From: Glandiceps talaboti
Taxonomy: Eukaryota; Hemichordata; Enteropneusta; Spengelidae
Length of the DNA: 64,000 bases
NCBI RefSeq assembly: GCF_964340395.1
Contig: NC_135566.1
Coordinates: 9,930,001-9,994,000, forward strand
Reading direction: 5' to 3'
In this document: positions 1 to 14,347 of the stretch, piece by piece
Position numbering within the stretch: the first letter of the stretch is position 1
Layout: each line of letters starts with the position of its first letter
Translations under genes and position numbers: made by a program
The notes under the pieces: model-generated
Database searches by the model: none
What the model was told of the DNA's origin: nothing
Seen by the model: only the letters and a program-made list of their open reading frames with translations

Positions 1-189
1 GGCAACTTTTTTTTTTTTTTGCTTCTTTGAGATATCTGGATTTTTTTTTTCGTCAATGTTGAACACCTACATTTGTTGCCACAATTTTCTGTTTGGTTTT
101 CGCACAGGGTAATACAGAGAGTAAAAAGATGCTGTTCTATCACACACAGATTTTATTTAGAAAACTACATATTTCATACATGTTTCATA

Positions 190-305
190 CAAATACTTAT
201 AAAATGCATCAACGCTTATTAACACTGTTACAAAAACCATGAGTAGTGTGTAGTCTGTGATGATAAATTTGTTTAAAGTGCCAATATATGATAACTGACT
301 GGTCC
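190..305 (-). repeat. Dispersed repeat, copy 1 (inverted relative to copy at 6078)
   Basis: The reverse complement of this stretch closely matches 6078-6182, including the segment reading TTTATCATCACAGACTACAC on the other copy. The similarity runs for about 100 bp with few mismatches. The two copies lie 6 kb apart in opposite orientation. Conceptual translations also match, but nothing else suggests a gene, so I treat this as an interspersed element of unknown class. Confidence 0.7.
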
Positions 306-906
306 CTGACATGTGTTTGAAACTGTTTGTAATGATTTGACAAGTGTCCTGGTTGGAGAGGTACGAGCAGGTTGAACAGTATACTCGAACCTGTGCATCA
401 TTTCCCTGCCATGACATTTTTTTTTCTAGCAGCAGTGGTCCATCTTTTTTTTTCCATCCACTCATATCCAGATTTTTTTTTAAAGCAAATCCATTTGGCA
501 TCTTTTTTTTCCCGAAATGTTCCAAGCCCCCCCCCCCCCCCCCCCGGATATCAAATGGTCCACCCCTAACATTAGCAAAATTTCAAAGATGTGACAATCT
601 TAAGCCATGTACATTATAAATAATCAGCAAGGAATCAAATCTTAATTTCAATATCAGGAAGTATAAATATAGTTTTATCTGTGCATCCAAAGCTCTGTAT
701 GAATATGGATATCAAACTACGTGCATATGTAAACTTTCTGATACACATATATTTGTATAATTATTAGGGATGATGGCAACAGCACATGTCTATAAAATAC
801 CCCAAAGGATTACAGCTCACATAAGTAGACTATTTACAGTATGATTTGAATTAAATTGTGGCTGACCCATAGGCATGAAGGGGCAGAGATGCATGCAGTA
901 ACCTAG

Positions 907-981
907 ATTCTATGCTTGTTGTCGATTTGGGCTATTACCTACAACTTGGATAATAACCCTAATCAATGACAAGCATAGAAT
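907..981. repeat. Fold-back element
   Basis: ATTCTATGCTTGT at 907-919 is exactly complementary to ACAAGCATAGAAT at 969-981. Inside these arms GATTTGGGCTATTACC pairs imperfectly with GGATAATAACCCTAATC around a short loop. It is a small inverted-repeat element or hairpin of unknown family. Confidence 0.7.
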
Positions 982-3899
982 TTATGCTATGCGTGCTGTT
1001 ACTCAAATGTAAGCAGTAAATCATGTGTTCGTTGACACCAAACAAGGTTTCAGTTTATGACCGGGTTTTATTTACTGTGAGACATGTAGCGTAGCACATT
1101 TTACACTGTAATACTAACTTCCTACTAAAATAAAGCATACAGGTTAAGGAAATACACATTTGTTGTGCAAAGATGACATCTCTCAACTAAACATCTGGTC
1201 TTGTCTAATTTCCTATACGCGTTATGATCGCTACGATCATCTCCACCATAAACTGATTACTCTAGCACAAGAATCTGTGCTTACCCCAACAGTGATGTAT
1301 TGGTGAGTTGATATAAATGTGATGTGATGACTGTTATCGCCACGTGATTTAATCAAACATGGCCATACTATTTGACGATTAGTGAGCAACTGTCTACTGT
1401 CTGAATGAAGTAACCAATTAAAACTGCCTGTCAGCTTGTGACAGATTACTACTGACAAACACTGTCCAGCCTTTTCCGAGCAGGCGGTTTTGCTAGATTG
1501 TTAGTAAAATTTGTCAGTATGGTTATACGTAGAGAAGATAGTGATCGTACAGAAAGTCGACAGATATAGGATCTAGACTACATCCAATAAAATAAGGCAA
1601 GCTTTCCTAAACTAGTTCTACCTTTTAAAACCCTTCATCATATTATATGTACAATGTAATTCTATAATCTGCACATATAACGCATGTGTGCAACTTCTGA
1701 ATGAGAGGGCATCAACATTGAATTTTTGATCTGGCCAACATATGAACATCTGTGGTTCTGATAAGCTTACCAAAGATTTATCCCAAACAGATCATCAAAA
1801 AAAATTCACAAAATAGGACATCATGATCAACACATGGCCTAGATATTGTTAGCACTATAGACTGCAAGCGTGATCCTTTTGTGGTGCGCATATTCAGGTG
1901 ATGTTTTAAATTATCTGTACTGGTATCCCATATCATATACACATACTAATATATAAGTTATAAGGGTAATCACATAATGTCACACAAATTCTATAAGTGA
2001 ACTTCATTCGTTTAGGAGGAAAGGGTCTAGCATCAATGCTATTGCTGAACTTCCACTTTTGCAAGGCTAACAAAATTTCGAAAACGTTCACGCCTTCAAT
2101 TATAACATGTTCCATATTTACTACTGATATGTTGATAAGTTGATTAAAATTTACTACTAATGTGAGATACAGTGATGGGTTTCCGATAGTATTTTAATGT
2201 GTTTACTATGTTTTTACATTGCATCGGTCGTAGTGATATGACCGGTAGAATTTTCATCATGGTTTACATCATATATAAAGGTCTTGATGTCACACTTGTG
2301 AACATTCATTTACGGGGAAGATGTTTAGTACTAAATGAATGAAGTTAGTTTATTGAGCTTGTGTGACATTGTGCGATCATCCTTAAGAAGAAAGTTTTTA
2401 TTTCTGAAATATGATATATGGACAAACATGTATTTGCTATACTGCATCAATAACAGTAGTTGTTTACCATTTTAGTTAGTTTAATCAGCTTAGTTTAGAA
2501 ATGATAGATGCTCTCTGACGCACAATTACAGATTACAGTACACAGCAGTTACACAGAATCCATCTTATTGTATCCTTTTTCCTTCTTTTTTTTGTATTCA
2601 ATAACATTTTGATTGGGCATACTACAAGATAAAACTCTTTTTTCATCACATTTTGTATATGGAAACTTGTCTTAAGTTATCGATTTCAAAAACTGTTCCC
2701 ATTTTTTAATGTGTACATTTACCTTATTGTACTATGTATGTTTTTTAACCAACAAGGTGTCTATACTCAATTGAATACCACATTCATCTGGTCTTTCTCC
2801 TTGTGTACAGTACAGTTCTAAACTCATACTCTAACATTCTAGCCTGGTGTGTTACAGGCTGTGTAACCTGATGTTAATGGGGCTAGCATCATGTGAACAT
2901 TGGGTCTGTGCAGACATTACCCATTGAAGTATTTAACACACACTATTAAGTGCCAACATGAAGTGCGTAGTCTTAGCAAATGCTAGTGAAATGTTAGTGC
3001 CAGCCATGTGTTAGCACTGTAAACATGATAGCCAAGTCTCTGGGTTACACTGTATAAAATCGAAGTCAACTTGAAAATCCAACATATGACACATACTATA
3101 GGCTAGCTCTAGACAAAATGACAATTGTGCAATGTCATCTTATTGTAAACGCAAGATATAAAATATACCTTGCAAATTATGTAAACTGAGAGGCCAACTT
3201 CCCAATCCATTGTATAAAGTGAAATTCAACTGAGATGAAATGACAAGAATATGATGACTAATGCTGATACTTGCATATGTATTATGATAAGATCCACTTC
3301 AGAATTTACCATGGTAGATCACTCTGACAATATTACACTGCTATTCTGAGTACTCATTTTAAAGGGTATCATTTCCTACTACCAGGTACTTGAAAGGTTC
3401 ATCTTTTATAACGGACAGCTGTGGAACATTATCCACTTACGTACATGTACACTAAGTCCACCCACACAAGTTACACATGTACCTACTTCTTACATTATAT
3501 ATATATATCCATCCAATATATCCCTGAACATACATACATCTATCCTTCTCACTCAATATAATGACGACATCTGTCCATCTCTCTCACTACAGTATATCCC
3601 TGAACTGTGAACATATCTACATACATCCAGCTCTCACTATATCCAAGATCATACACATCCATCCATCCATCCATCCTTCCAACAATGTAGCTCTGAACAT
3701 ATACGTACAGCCATTCATCCATCCCTCTCACTGTGTGTACACCTTACAACACTGTACATACATGTATCCATTTAACTGTATCACTGAACCGTCAACAAAC
3801 ATACATGTACATGTACATCCATCCATTTCCTGCACTTAGCACTGAACATTTCATACCTGTACATGTATATCCATCTAACTCTCTCACTAAGCACTAAAC

Positions 3900-3990
3900 A
3901 TACATACATTCATACATACATACATACATACATACATACATACATACATACGCACACACACACATACACACACACACACATACACATACA
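3900..3990. repeat. CATA/CACA microsatellite
   Basis: A run of TACA/CATA tetranucleotides merges into CA dinucleotides. An ATCC-rich and ACATGTAC-rich stretch precedes it from about 3560. This is simple sequence. Confidence 0.9.
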
Positions 3991-4282
3991 TGTAAATACA
4001 TACATCTCTCTCGCTATATCCCTAAACAATACACACACGAGTCCATTGACTTTACCCAATTAATCCTTCAACGTATACATACAGAAAGATATTACATGTC
4101 AAAATTGTGCCCAAATTTTGATCATCGATATTCTGAATACAGTTCCACTTATTGTTCCTTTAATGAAAATGCCATCACAAGCAATTCGAAAGTTTGTTCG
4201 CAATTTTTCCAAACCATAACTGTCATTGCAGTAATCAACAAGCATGAAAAATGAAATGATAAAATAAACATTGTAGACTAAC

Positions 4283-7200
4283 CTGTTGGGGGTGGGTTTG
4301 ATGTGTAGGGTAGACATAATGTGCACCACTGACTGGATACCTGTGTTGTTCCTGGCCTGGATAGATATAGCCAGCACTGGCAGTGTTCTCCCGTGTATTC
4401 TGTGGACTCTGTGCTCTTGGTCTCTTCCCGTAGGGTGACAAGGCGTCACGAGAATGACCACTTGGTGGTCTGAAATAGAAATCATAGCATGGCCTTGAAT
4501 CAACTAGGTGTAGCTGCTTGGAGTACTGTAGCATCATGCTGCCTTCACTACTGTGCAGCTAGCTGGCATGAATAGAAATCGGCTTATTTTTTTGGCGCTC
4601 CAGCTTTGTACATATGTGATTCGTGCATACAGGATATCAACTTGTATAGCCTAGGGTTGTAACATTTATGAATTAAATGTAAAACGGCATGATAGACAGC
4701 TGCTATCACATGATCTATAGGCACACTGCAGTCAAATGAAAAGGTACATGATTGTACGCATGCTTGATTAGATAGTTGGACAATACTTCTGACTACTGAG
4801 TACTAATGTCATGTGAAGGCGGTATTATGTCATAGCGACCTTGACTGACTATTTGATAAGCCATAGGCAACAGCTCAGCTCTTTACTGACTGTAATGGCT
4901 CAGATGTATTCTACAGTTGCATGTACTTGCATTTAGAGGTCTGACTTTCAATTTGCTGTCTTGAATTAAGAACACAATTCAACCATTTTAAATTAATATT
5001 TTAATTTGGTTACATGTCCATTTCTAACCACAGCTTACTAAATAGTTGGGGAAAAAACCATATACATGTATATTTCGAAAATTCATATATGCTGCAATTT
5101 ACATGCAAATCTCACTAATACATGTATATATAAACTAGTCCATTAATTTACATATTAACACATGAACAGGCATATTCAAACAAAATGAGGTATTATTACA
5201 TTTATTGCATCTGAGATTATCATTCTGGGACCAGTTGTTGTTTTGTAACCTTTTGACCTGTCTTCTCTTTCATTACTGGAGTACACTGTATATGCACTCC
5301 AATTTAATGATGTCTGAGCTTGCAGCAGCCATTATCATCATTATTACTATTATGATTTTGGAAAGGGATGTTGTTTGATGACTCTGTGACCTTTCCTTCT
5401 TTTTCATTACATTTGAAGAAACTGCAATCCTGATAATGTCAAAGCTAGTAATAATCATTCAACTGCAAATTCAGCATGATTGGAGATTATACGCTTGAAA
5501 TTAGAATTTGTTTGACAAATATATCGCAATGATGGAAATAAAAGTGAAAGTGTGCCATGAAGTGGATTTTTATGATTGAATGTACACGTAGTGAAATGAT
5601 GACAAATTTTAAATTAATGCGTACTATCACTTCGGTATTTATAATCACAGACTACATATTACTTGAGATATTTTAAACTGCGCTATTGAAGTAGTTTATT
5701 GCATTATTGGTGCTTTTGTACATTTACCATCACAGACACATGAATTATTCATGATTTTTGTAACCATTCTATCAAGGTGAAGAAAAAAAAATAATTGTGT
5801 TTCCGATAACATGGCCTCAGAAATTAGGGTAGGTAGGTCAGGATTTTATTTTATTTTATTGTATCTTTTAAATTTTTGAAAAATATTGCATCAAATCAAA
5901 ACTAAACAAAATGTCAGTCAGAATACCCCTTCTGTGAAAGTTTGATGAAATATGAACAGACATCACTGGAGACAAAAAACAAACATGCACGAAGGTCAAG
6001 AGGTCAAAGAAATTATTTTGTTTTTGTTGTTCAAAAAAATTTACAGTCAGCAGCTAAATTTTTTTCAAATGATAAACATTTATCATATATTGGCACTTTA
6101 AACAAATTTATCATCACAGACTACACACTACTCATGATTTCTGTAACAGTGTTAATAAGCGTTGATGCATTTTATAAGTATTTGCACTTACATATGTTTA
6201 CATGTAAATTCACAAATAGTAACTGATTCAAAGATCTTTACAACCTGTTACCACACTACACTGTATATGGTTAATATCATAGTTGATTGTTATGGTGTTT
6301 TATTTTATGGTAACAATATTTGACTCAAGTACAGGATTTACAGTTGTCGTTAAATACTCTGACTAACACCTCTGCTTTGGGCCATCGTTAATTTACTAAG
6401 AAGTACATTTGTACATGAGGGTAGTGTTGTGGATGTGCTTATGCGCTATTTTTGAAATGTGAAAGATGCAGCCATGGCCGTTGCTCTTCATTGAAAAAGA
6501 AAGCCCAGAATAGTGTGTAAGTAGGTTCTTATTTAAAGTCTAGTTCCTATATGGTGTCGTTACAATTTACACCTCCAATGGTTTAGTTCGAGCTGACCAT
6601 GTTGGCATCTAGACTAGTTCCTGTTACTATCTTATTAAAGAACACTGCACATCAAATCAATGCACAACCCCAAATATTTGGTGAGAGAAGAATGGCAACA
6701 ACTCCATAGCAAGACATCCAGAGCTAGTACAATGATGTATGATGGAAGTAATTACATGTATTGTTACGTTTGTACTAGCTACCAGCATATCTGACTGTCT
6801 GGTATGGATAGAATATTACATTGTTATGTTTAACACGCTGTTGTTATGTTACATTGTACATTGTATGTTATGTTACAATGTATGTCAATAATATAATACA
6901 AAAAATGTACAACACAACATAACATAACATAACATAACATACATGTCATATTATATTAGGTCATCTATTATATTTATTATATATGATATGATCTGCAATA
7001 CTATGTTAGACTTTTGTGGGGGGGGGGGGGTATTTTTGGATGTCCAAGAGATTCAGATTGCCTCAGTATAGTAAGGAATTGTAGCTGGGTTGGGTTTTTT
7101 TTTACAAACACCAATAAAAAGAATAAAGAAAAGTGTTTAAAATGTTATAGTACACAAATAAAACGAAAAAAAAAAATACTGCAAACAAAGCAAAGCTGCT

Positions 7201-8079
7201 AAAAGTGATGACGCCATTTCACAGTCGAAAATACTAACTGACATACTGTTTGTACATGTATATCTGATGACCAAGTATATGTACCTTCACGGTATACATT
7301 GTACACACGTAAGTACGTAAGTATATCATGTAACAGCATACATGTATACTTTATTAATGTGCTTGATGCTGTGTAATTCATACTGATCTTGGAAATTGAT
7401 ACCTCATGTTATTTCTTATTCAGGTGCTAAATAATGTAGTACCATGTAGCAGGAAAGAAGTTTTGTCAATAATAAATATCAAATCATGCGTGGTCACACA
7501 CAGCCTACTTTGTAAAAAGGAATTCTTTGAATACAAAAACAAAATCTAAAAAAAAAAAATTCTCATTACAAGAATCACTCTGATACAAATAGTCTATCTT
7601 GAAGAAATAGCGCCAGTGGTATTGTAGCACAACTTTACAATTTTTTTGCATATTGTGATAAAATCATCACATGCTTAATAGTTCTTCATCTACACATCCC
7701 CAAATGCATCCCCCTTTAAATTCCAGATCAATCTGTTCAATAGCTTTGGAATTACAGATCGTTGACCCAAGTCACATTTGTAGACCTCATTTGCATATCA
7801 CTGGCGGAATCACAATTGTTTAATCTACATGTACACACCCTAAGAACATTCCTACCAAATTTCAGGCCAATCTGCCAAGTAGTTTTGGAGTTTAAGATTT
7901 TTGACAAAAAATAACATTTTGTTACCCAAAATGCATCTCTGATGGGATCATTTTCATTTGAACAATGTCCATCTACACACCAGAAGTAATGTACCCACCA
8001 AATACCAAAGCAATCGGTCTGGCAGTTTTTGACTTGAAGTTGTTCACACACACACACACACACACGCACGCACACGCAC

Positions 8080-8134
<55 letters not shown>

Positions 8135-11100
8135 TTTCATGACACCTATAGCCCCACATCAGTGTTCAGTTGTGCTAAAAATGTTCACAGAAATGGTACT
8201 ATCTGGTAGTCTTTCATTTCATTTCATCTACTGGATAGATTTTCTCACAGTTGCTTTTTTTATACCATAAAAAATATTCAATCAAGATAATTTGAGAAAG
8301 TACCACCATCATTTTGTAATGGATGTGCAGCTGTCTATTTTTATTACCTTAATGGCTGGAAATGATTTGTAACACAGTAACAATTGGGTGACACTGTCAA
8401 TATAACAGACACCAGTAAAAGGTTAACACTGTAATGGCAAGGCGGGGTCATTCAATTAGTGAGATTCACAAACACTATTTGTCATGCCATTATTTTCTTG
8501 TTCAATTTCTGTTATTGCTTCTGACAATGTAGATGTACATGATAAGGTACTAAATACATAGGTCTGTGACCCTGAATAGATTGAAAATACATTTACCATG
8601 GCAACTGATATGACATCATACTTGGCAATGTGTCAACAACTACCCTTACACAATCACAGACATCAGACCCTGTATAGAACGAATAATATGTTCTTATATA
8701 ATGTATATCTGATTAGTGAACGATTGACCTACATAATCAATGTAAGTGTGTAAAAGGAAAGGGCAAAGGGCAAAGTTGTTTTCCAACATACAAGTTGGAT
8801 GCAAGAAAATTTACACAAGATTTGTCTGGATGCCAAATGGTCTCTACCTAAATCATGTCTGGTCAAATTCCCTCAATCAGCACAAATAGTTTTTCATCCA
8901 ATCAGTGAACCCCCAACTGTTATAGTGATGTAAACGGTGTATAACAAGATGTACACGAAAAGTTCAAGATGTACACACGAGAAAATACACACATGAGAAT
9001 GATGTACGCATGAGGATACAATGTATGTGGGTTGCGTGTCCTGCCTGCCTGATTTTGTATGTACATGTAACTGCAATTCAGTGTACAGGTAAAACTGTAA
9101 AAATACTGCCAATGGCACTGTATCACAACTGTAGTTGGCTGTTGCTATGGGCATGGTCTTGTTACTAGGCATATTTGCATACATTTGTGGAATCTTTATT
9201 AATTTGCCTACCCTTTCCAGTTTTCATCTGTGCAATATAAACCATCATTTAGCTGTTGCTATGAGCATGGCCCTGTTGCTAGGCATATTTGCATATATTT
9301 TTTTAATATCTATTCACTTACCTACTCATCACTGTTGCTATCTTTGTAATATGCATCACCACTTCACTGTTGCTAAGGGCGTGGTCATGGTTGCTAGGGC
9401 CAGTTGTGTCAAAATGTTTTGACTAACTGCAGAATAACACCTCCAGAAACATCCCCACCAAGTTTCAACCCCATTCACCATCCAGTTTCAAAATATACGT
9501 TTTTGACCAAAATTGAGATTTTTAGACCTAATTTGCACATTATTGATGGGATCACGTTGTGAATACACCTTCATCTACACATACCAAGATACACCCCATT
9601 AAATTTCAGCCCTATCTGCTCAGTAGTTTTCAAATTATAGATTTTTGACCAAAAAGACATATTTTGTTATGTAAATACTATATAATTATTTTCTGGGGAG
9701 AACACTGCCAGTAATGCTACAGATATGATTGTGAATTTGTCTACAAGGTAAATTGTCTGATAGAATCTACAAGGACTACCAGGACATACAGTATATACCT
9801 CATGTATGTTAGACCTTGCTCATTAGTTTCAGTTACCCAGTCTCCCTCTGGCTTCTGTTGGCCCCAGACAGTCTGGGGTAATTACAGCATCAGTCATTGC
9901 AACAAGATACCTGTGCAGAGAGGCTGACCCACAACATGGATTCTGTACTACAATCACATGGTGTCAACTCTTAATCATCAAACAAAGATGATTTTCAAAC
10001 ATCTTATACCATGATTTTCATGAAATATATACCGAGCTGGTGAAAAATCAAAACTAGGAATCATTTTCATCCAATCAGAAACTGTCTAAGTCTGACGACA
10101 GTCACCATATTACCTTCAAATAACTGATGCTATAGCCTATAGTATTCTAGACTTTCTGGGACCAGTAGAAGCCAGAGGGAGGCTGGGTAATGGAGACTAG
10201 TCGACACACACAGAAAGCTGCAGGTTCAATTCCTATCTTTTAATGTAAATTTCCCTACAGCCATGTACAGTATGCTAATTACCATCATTTGTCGTTAGCA
10301 GTAAACAGTGGTTGCAAAATCTGTATTGCAACTTTTCATAGCATACAATTTTTGTAAACAACCATGGGATCCTAGATCCTAACCAACTCTGTTTACTGAT
10401 TAGAACACTATGTGAGCAAAGATTACCCCTTAATTAAAATTCAAAATACAGTTCACATACTGAAGGTTTATTTTAAGATTGTATGACTGGCTTTCACAGA
10501 CATACTTGTCAGAGGTTTCAGTAGAAGCCGGTAGCTAGAGAAAGTACCCGCCTACTATTGTCATTTCTCTGCCTACAAGTTGTACAACCAACGGCAAGCA
10601 AGCATTTACACATGGAACTTGTATCAAACCGGAAAAGTAAATACATGAATTAGATTTAATAACATGTCATTTGGAATAGCAGTTAGAACTACAGATTACA
10701 CTTCATGGTTTGATATGGACAGGATTTTTTTAAAAAGCCTCTGTACTTCCAACATGCTGTGCCAAGTGATATTAATCCAATTCATTTGTTTACTTTTCCT
10801 GTTTGTAACAAGTTCTGTTTGTAAATGCTTGTTTGTTGCTGGTTGTAAACAAACTGATAGGAGCATCTCCAGAACCTATATCATTGTTATTTTCGTACCA
10901 GTGATCTTGCTGTGGGTTACCCACAATGTAATTTTGTCTTTGTGTGACGTTATCTCTCAGCTCACTTCACTCAAGTGAAGTCACTGCTATTGATCAAGAG
11001 TTACATTTGTATAATGTCTCTGATCAGTATTCTGTGCACATAACACAGTATGTACATGAATCAATACCATCAAAAGTAGTAATGAAGGAAAGAAACACAG

Positions 11101-14100
11101 AATGGCAAGACCTTCAAAATGTATATAAGTAATGTATATAAGTCTCTGTACTTCCAACATGCTGAGCCAAATGTTATTAATCCAATTCAGCTGTTTAATT
11201 TACCTTTTTGTAACAGGTTTCGTTCGTTCATGGTCTGATGTCTGCAGTTGTAGAATGACATAACCATTTATGCATAATCTACATTATCCTCTCTTTATCA
11301 GACAGAACCATTCAATTCATTTGTAATTTTAATGGTGTATTTTACACTGGTGAACATACAAATTACAAAATGTAAATTTCTAGTTTTATTCAATTTTATA
11401 CACAATATCATTCAGTACAGAATGTAGAACTTCTACATTTGTACCACATCATTTGTTGTCTATTCAAGTGTGAACCACTTTTGCACATTTTTTTTATAAA
11501 TATTAGCTTTGTCACACTTTTAGTCACCGCAGCGCTTTGTAATATGTTTGAAATATAGTGAACACACCTACTCAAGCATGAAATGTAGAAATGAGACTTC
11601 CTGTGGTGTATTTGAATAATGGGATTCCATTCAAAAGGGGATTTTACGTAGGGATTATAAATATCTTTCAAAATGATTCTATGATATTAGTATTACCGGT
11701 ATTAAAAATGAAAGCAAATCACAGTATCTCTTTACATTACCCGTGCAGATGACAGCAAAACAGTAAAGCGGAAGAGTTACGAGTTAAAGTCTACTGCATA
11801 CACGATGATTTACAAATTGCAGTGAACTGTACCCAGCTCCACTGTGATAAATTTTACATATTCCATTCTAGTCATGTGTAAATGTTATTGACACCATAAA
11901 TCATATGTGTATGCAGAGAATATAGATGATAGCGTCTTTTATCATTGATGAGATGCAGTCATGACTTGTAAACATTGTGTAGTCAAACGAAAGGCTAATG
12001 ATCATGACATGATAGTTAGCTAAAGGGTATGAACGTGATTTCAGGCTTGAAACTTATGTAGACTAGTGATACCACAATGTTAAAAATCAATGTCATTGCA
12101 GCTCATTACGATTAACGTATACTTAGATGTTATTCCCCAATATTTTCCTTCCTTCAGCCAAAGAAAATACAAGTGATCTAAGTGGCCTCTGTCACTATGA
12201 GTCGCTAGACTGACAACCCTTAAGTCACGAGTATTTTCCGACTGAATGTAGAAAAATATTGGCGAATATCATAATTATATCGGGGGCAGTAATATCAAAG
12301 AAAAAAACGGGAAAGTAATGGCAATTTTGAATTTTTGACTTCATATTTCGAATACAACAGAATCAATGATGCAAACACACATTATCATGATGTAGAATGA
12401 CCAGAGTACACATGTTAATGTATATATTCCGTATATTTTTTGTTTAACTTGGCTTGTACATGGTGTAATTATGACTTGTCTGTTTGTCTATGAAATCTGT
12501 ACACAGAAAGTTACTGATTTTTCTTTTATATTGATAGACTGGAACAGACTACAATAACATGTAGACTTTAGTACAGCATTATGGCATCACCCAGGGAGTC
12601 ACATGAATCTCAGATAGCAGAGGTCAAATGAGGGTCAAATGACAGATAACATAGTTGTAGTGGAGGTCAATGGTGGTCATGCGATATTCTGTTTGCGGTT
12701 GTCTTGTGGTTAACTCTCTGATGAAAGATGTCTTTTTCAGGTAAATTTCTATGACGATACAACACTGCTGCATATGACTAACCACAATGCTATAAATGTA
12801 CACTTATTTATCATTTGTATGTTTGGTACAAAACAGAGGCTAGATAAACACCTGCCATCTGGACTATATATGTGTATTCACAGATATCACAAAGCCTGGC
12901 AGAAGGCAACTGGAAAGTAGAAACTGAAAACAAACATTTCAACAAAGAAACATCTGTGGTATTAACCCTTTGACAACTTTTAGACTGATACATGTAGAGG
13001 GCGCTGTTCACTATTGAGACTACTGTGACTTCTCTACTAATAGTACTATTGTGATACAAAATTTAACATCCTGAATATTACAGTTTTGCGAGTTCAACTC
13101 TATCATTCAGTCAGTGATAGGATTCTATTAAACCATGATAATCAATACTATTGTACTGTTCAGTGAAGATATACTAGTATAATGCAAATGTCAAATCAAT
13201 ACATTTAGCTTACTACGGATACATGTACATGTGATTGTCCTTTTAATATGGGTGAATTTAGTCTTATGGTTGAATTTATTTGTCACAATACAATGTATGA
13301 TGATGTTCTCCTAAAAACATACTTTCCATTCAGTAAACTTTGGTGAATGTTTAACCTCATATTGTTTTCCCAAAAAACAAATACAATTTTCATTACATTA
13401 TAATTCCTACTTCTTCCCTTTCCTGTCTATTCCATCTTGAGTGAGGGCGCCATAATATTTACAACATGACTTGCTTAGAATTGCTACTTTTTACAACTCT
13501 GGTCATAATTCAAACTACAATTTCTGTTTACCTGTGATGTTGACTATGTGATAACTTATTCTATGATACACATAATGAATATATAAAAAGATCGAAGTAA
13601 TATCTTTTTGAATAATTCAATATCACAAATAAAATTATCACTAATTTATGAAAAGACCATAACCATTTCATGTTGGTAATCTTAGTATCTTTTTTTTTTT
13701 AAATTCTTTGATAAAATTTACCCGCAAATATTCACTCATTACTATTTGTAATTGATTATATCCATTTCACATTTGTGTAGCATACATTTTAGTAAATCTA
13801 TACTTTACCAGTATGCATTTTAAATTACTTGGATAAAGAGCATGGAAAAGGTAATGTACAAAGCCATAGAAATAAAGGAGTAAACAGGTTCACCCAGAAT
13901 TTATCAACCAAACATTCACTAACTGTTATCAAAACTAAATGTAGTAAACAACTTTGGGTCTGAGACAAATGTAAACAACTTAAGATCAGAGGTTAACAGA
14001 ACCAGTAAGCTATTTCCATTCCTTGTTTACCTAGCTATATGTTATCAGAAGTGATCGAATAAGATGTAGCAAAGGAGAAAATGAGGAGAAAATACAAGAA

Positions 14101-14298
14101 AAGATATGTAAATAGCAAATGAAAATGAAGCACTGGCTTGTAAATATGTCACTGGAGGACTAGACAGGTTGAAATGCTATCCTTTGTTACTATCCATAAA
14201 AGACAATGTAAGACTATATGGTGTGATCCCAATGACATTCAAAATTTAGGTACATGTAGGTACAATCCATCTATATATGTACACAACCACACACACAA

Positions 14299-14347
<49 letters not shown>

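Larger units (their letters stand above)
1..4282. other. Non-coding, repeat-rich left flank
   Basis: I see no supportable exon here. It should be intron of the minus-strand gene whose second exon ends at 4283. It holds T-rich runs, a poly-C run near 529-545, a dispersed repeat at about 190-305, a fold-back at 907-981, and ATCC/CATA simple repeats from about 3560 to 3990. Open frames over the simple repeats are low-complexity artefacts. Confidence 0.6.

Noticed and set aside
8047-8130. Open frames over (AC)n tracts (also 14288-14342, 16800-17010, 43604-43652)
   Set aside because: They encode only alternating His/Thr or Cys/Val and open in several frames on both strands; these are microsatellite artefacts.
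9135-9422. Hydrophobic 95-residue frame resembling a membrane protein
   Set aside because: It spans a 114-bp tandem repeat that belongs to a dispersed family; no splice sites, partner exons or codon bias support it.
10664-10978. 104-residue hydrophobic frame
   Set aside because: Part of it is a duplicated non-coding segment (10736 and 11140), and there is no other coding evidence.
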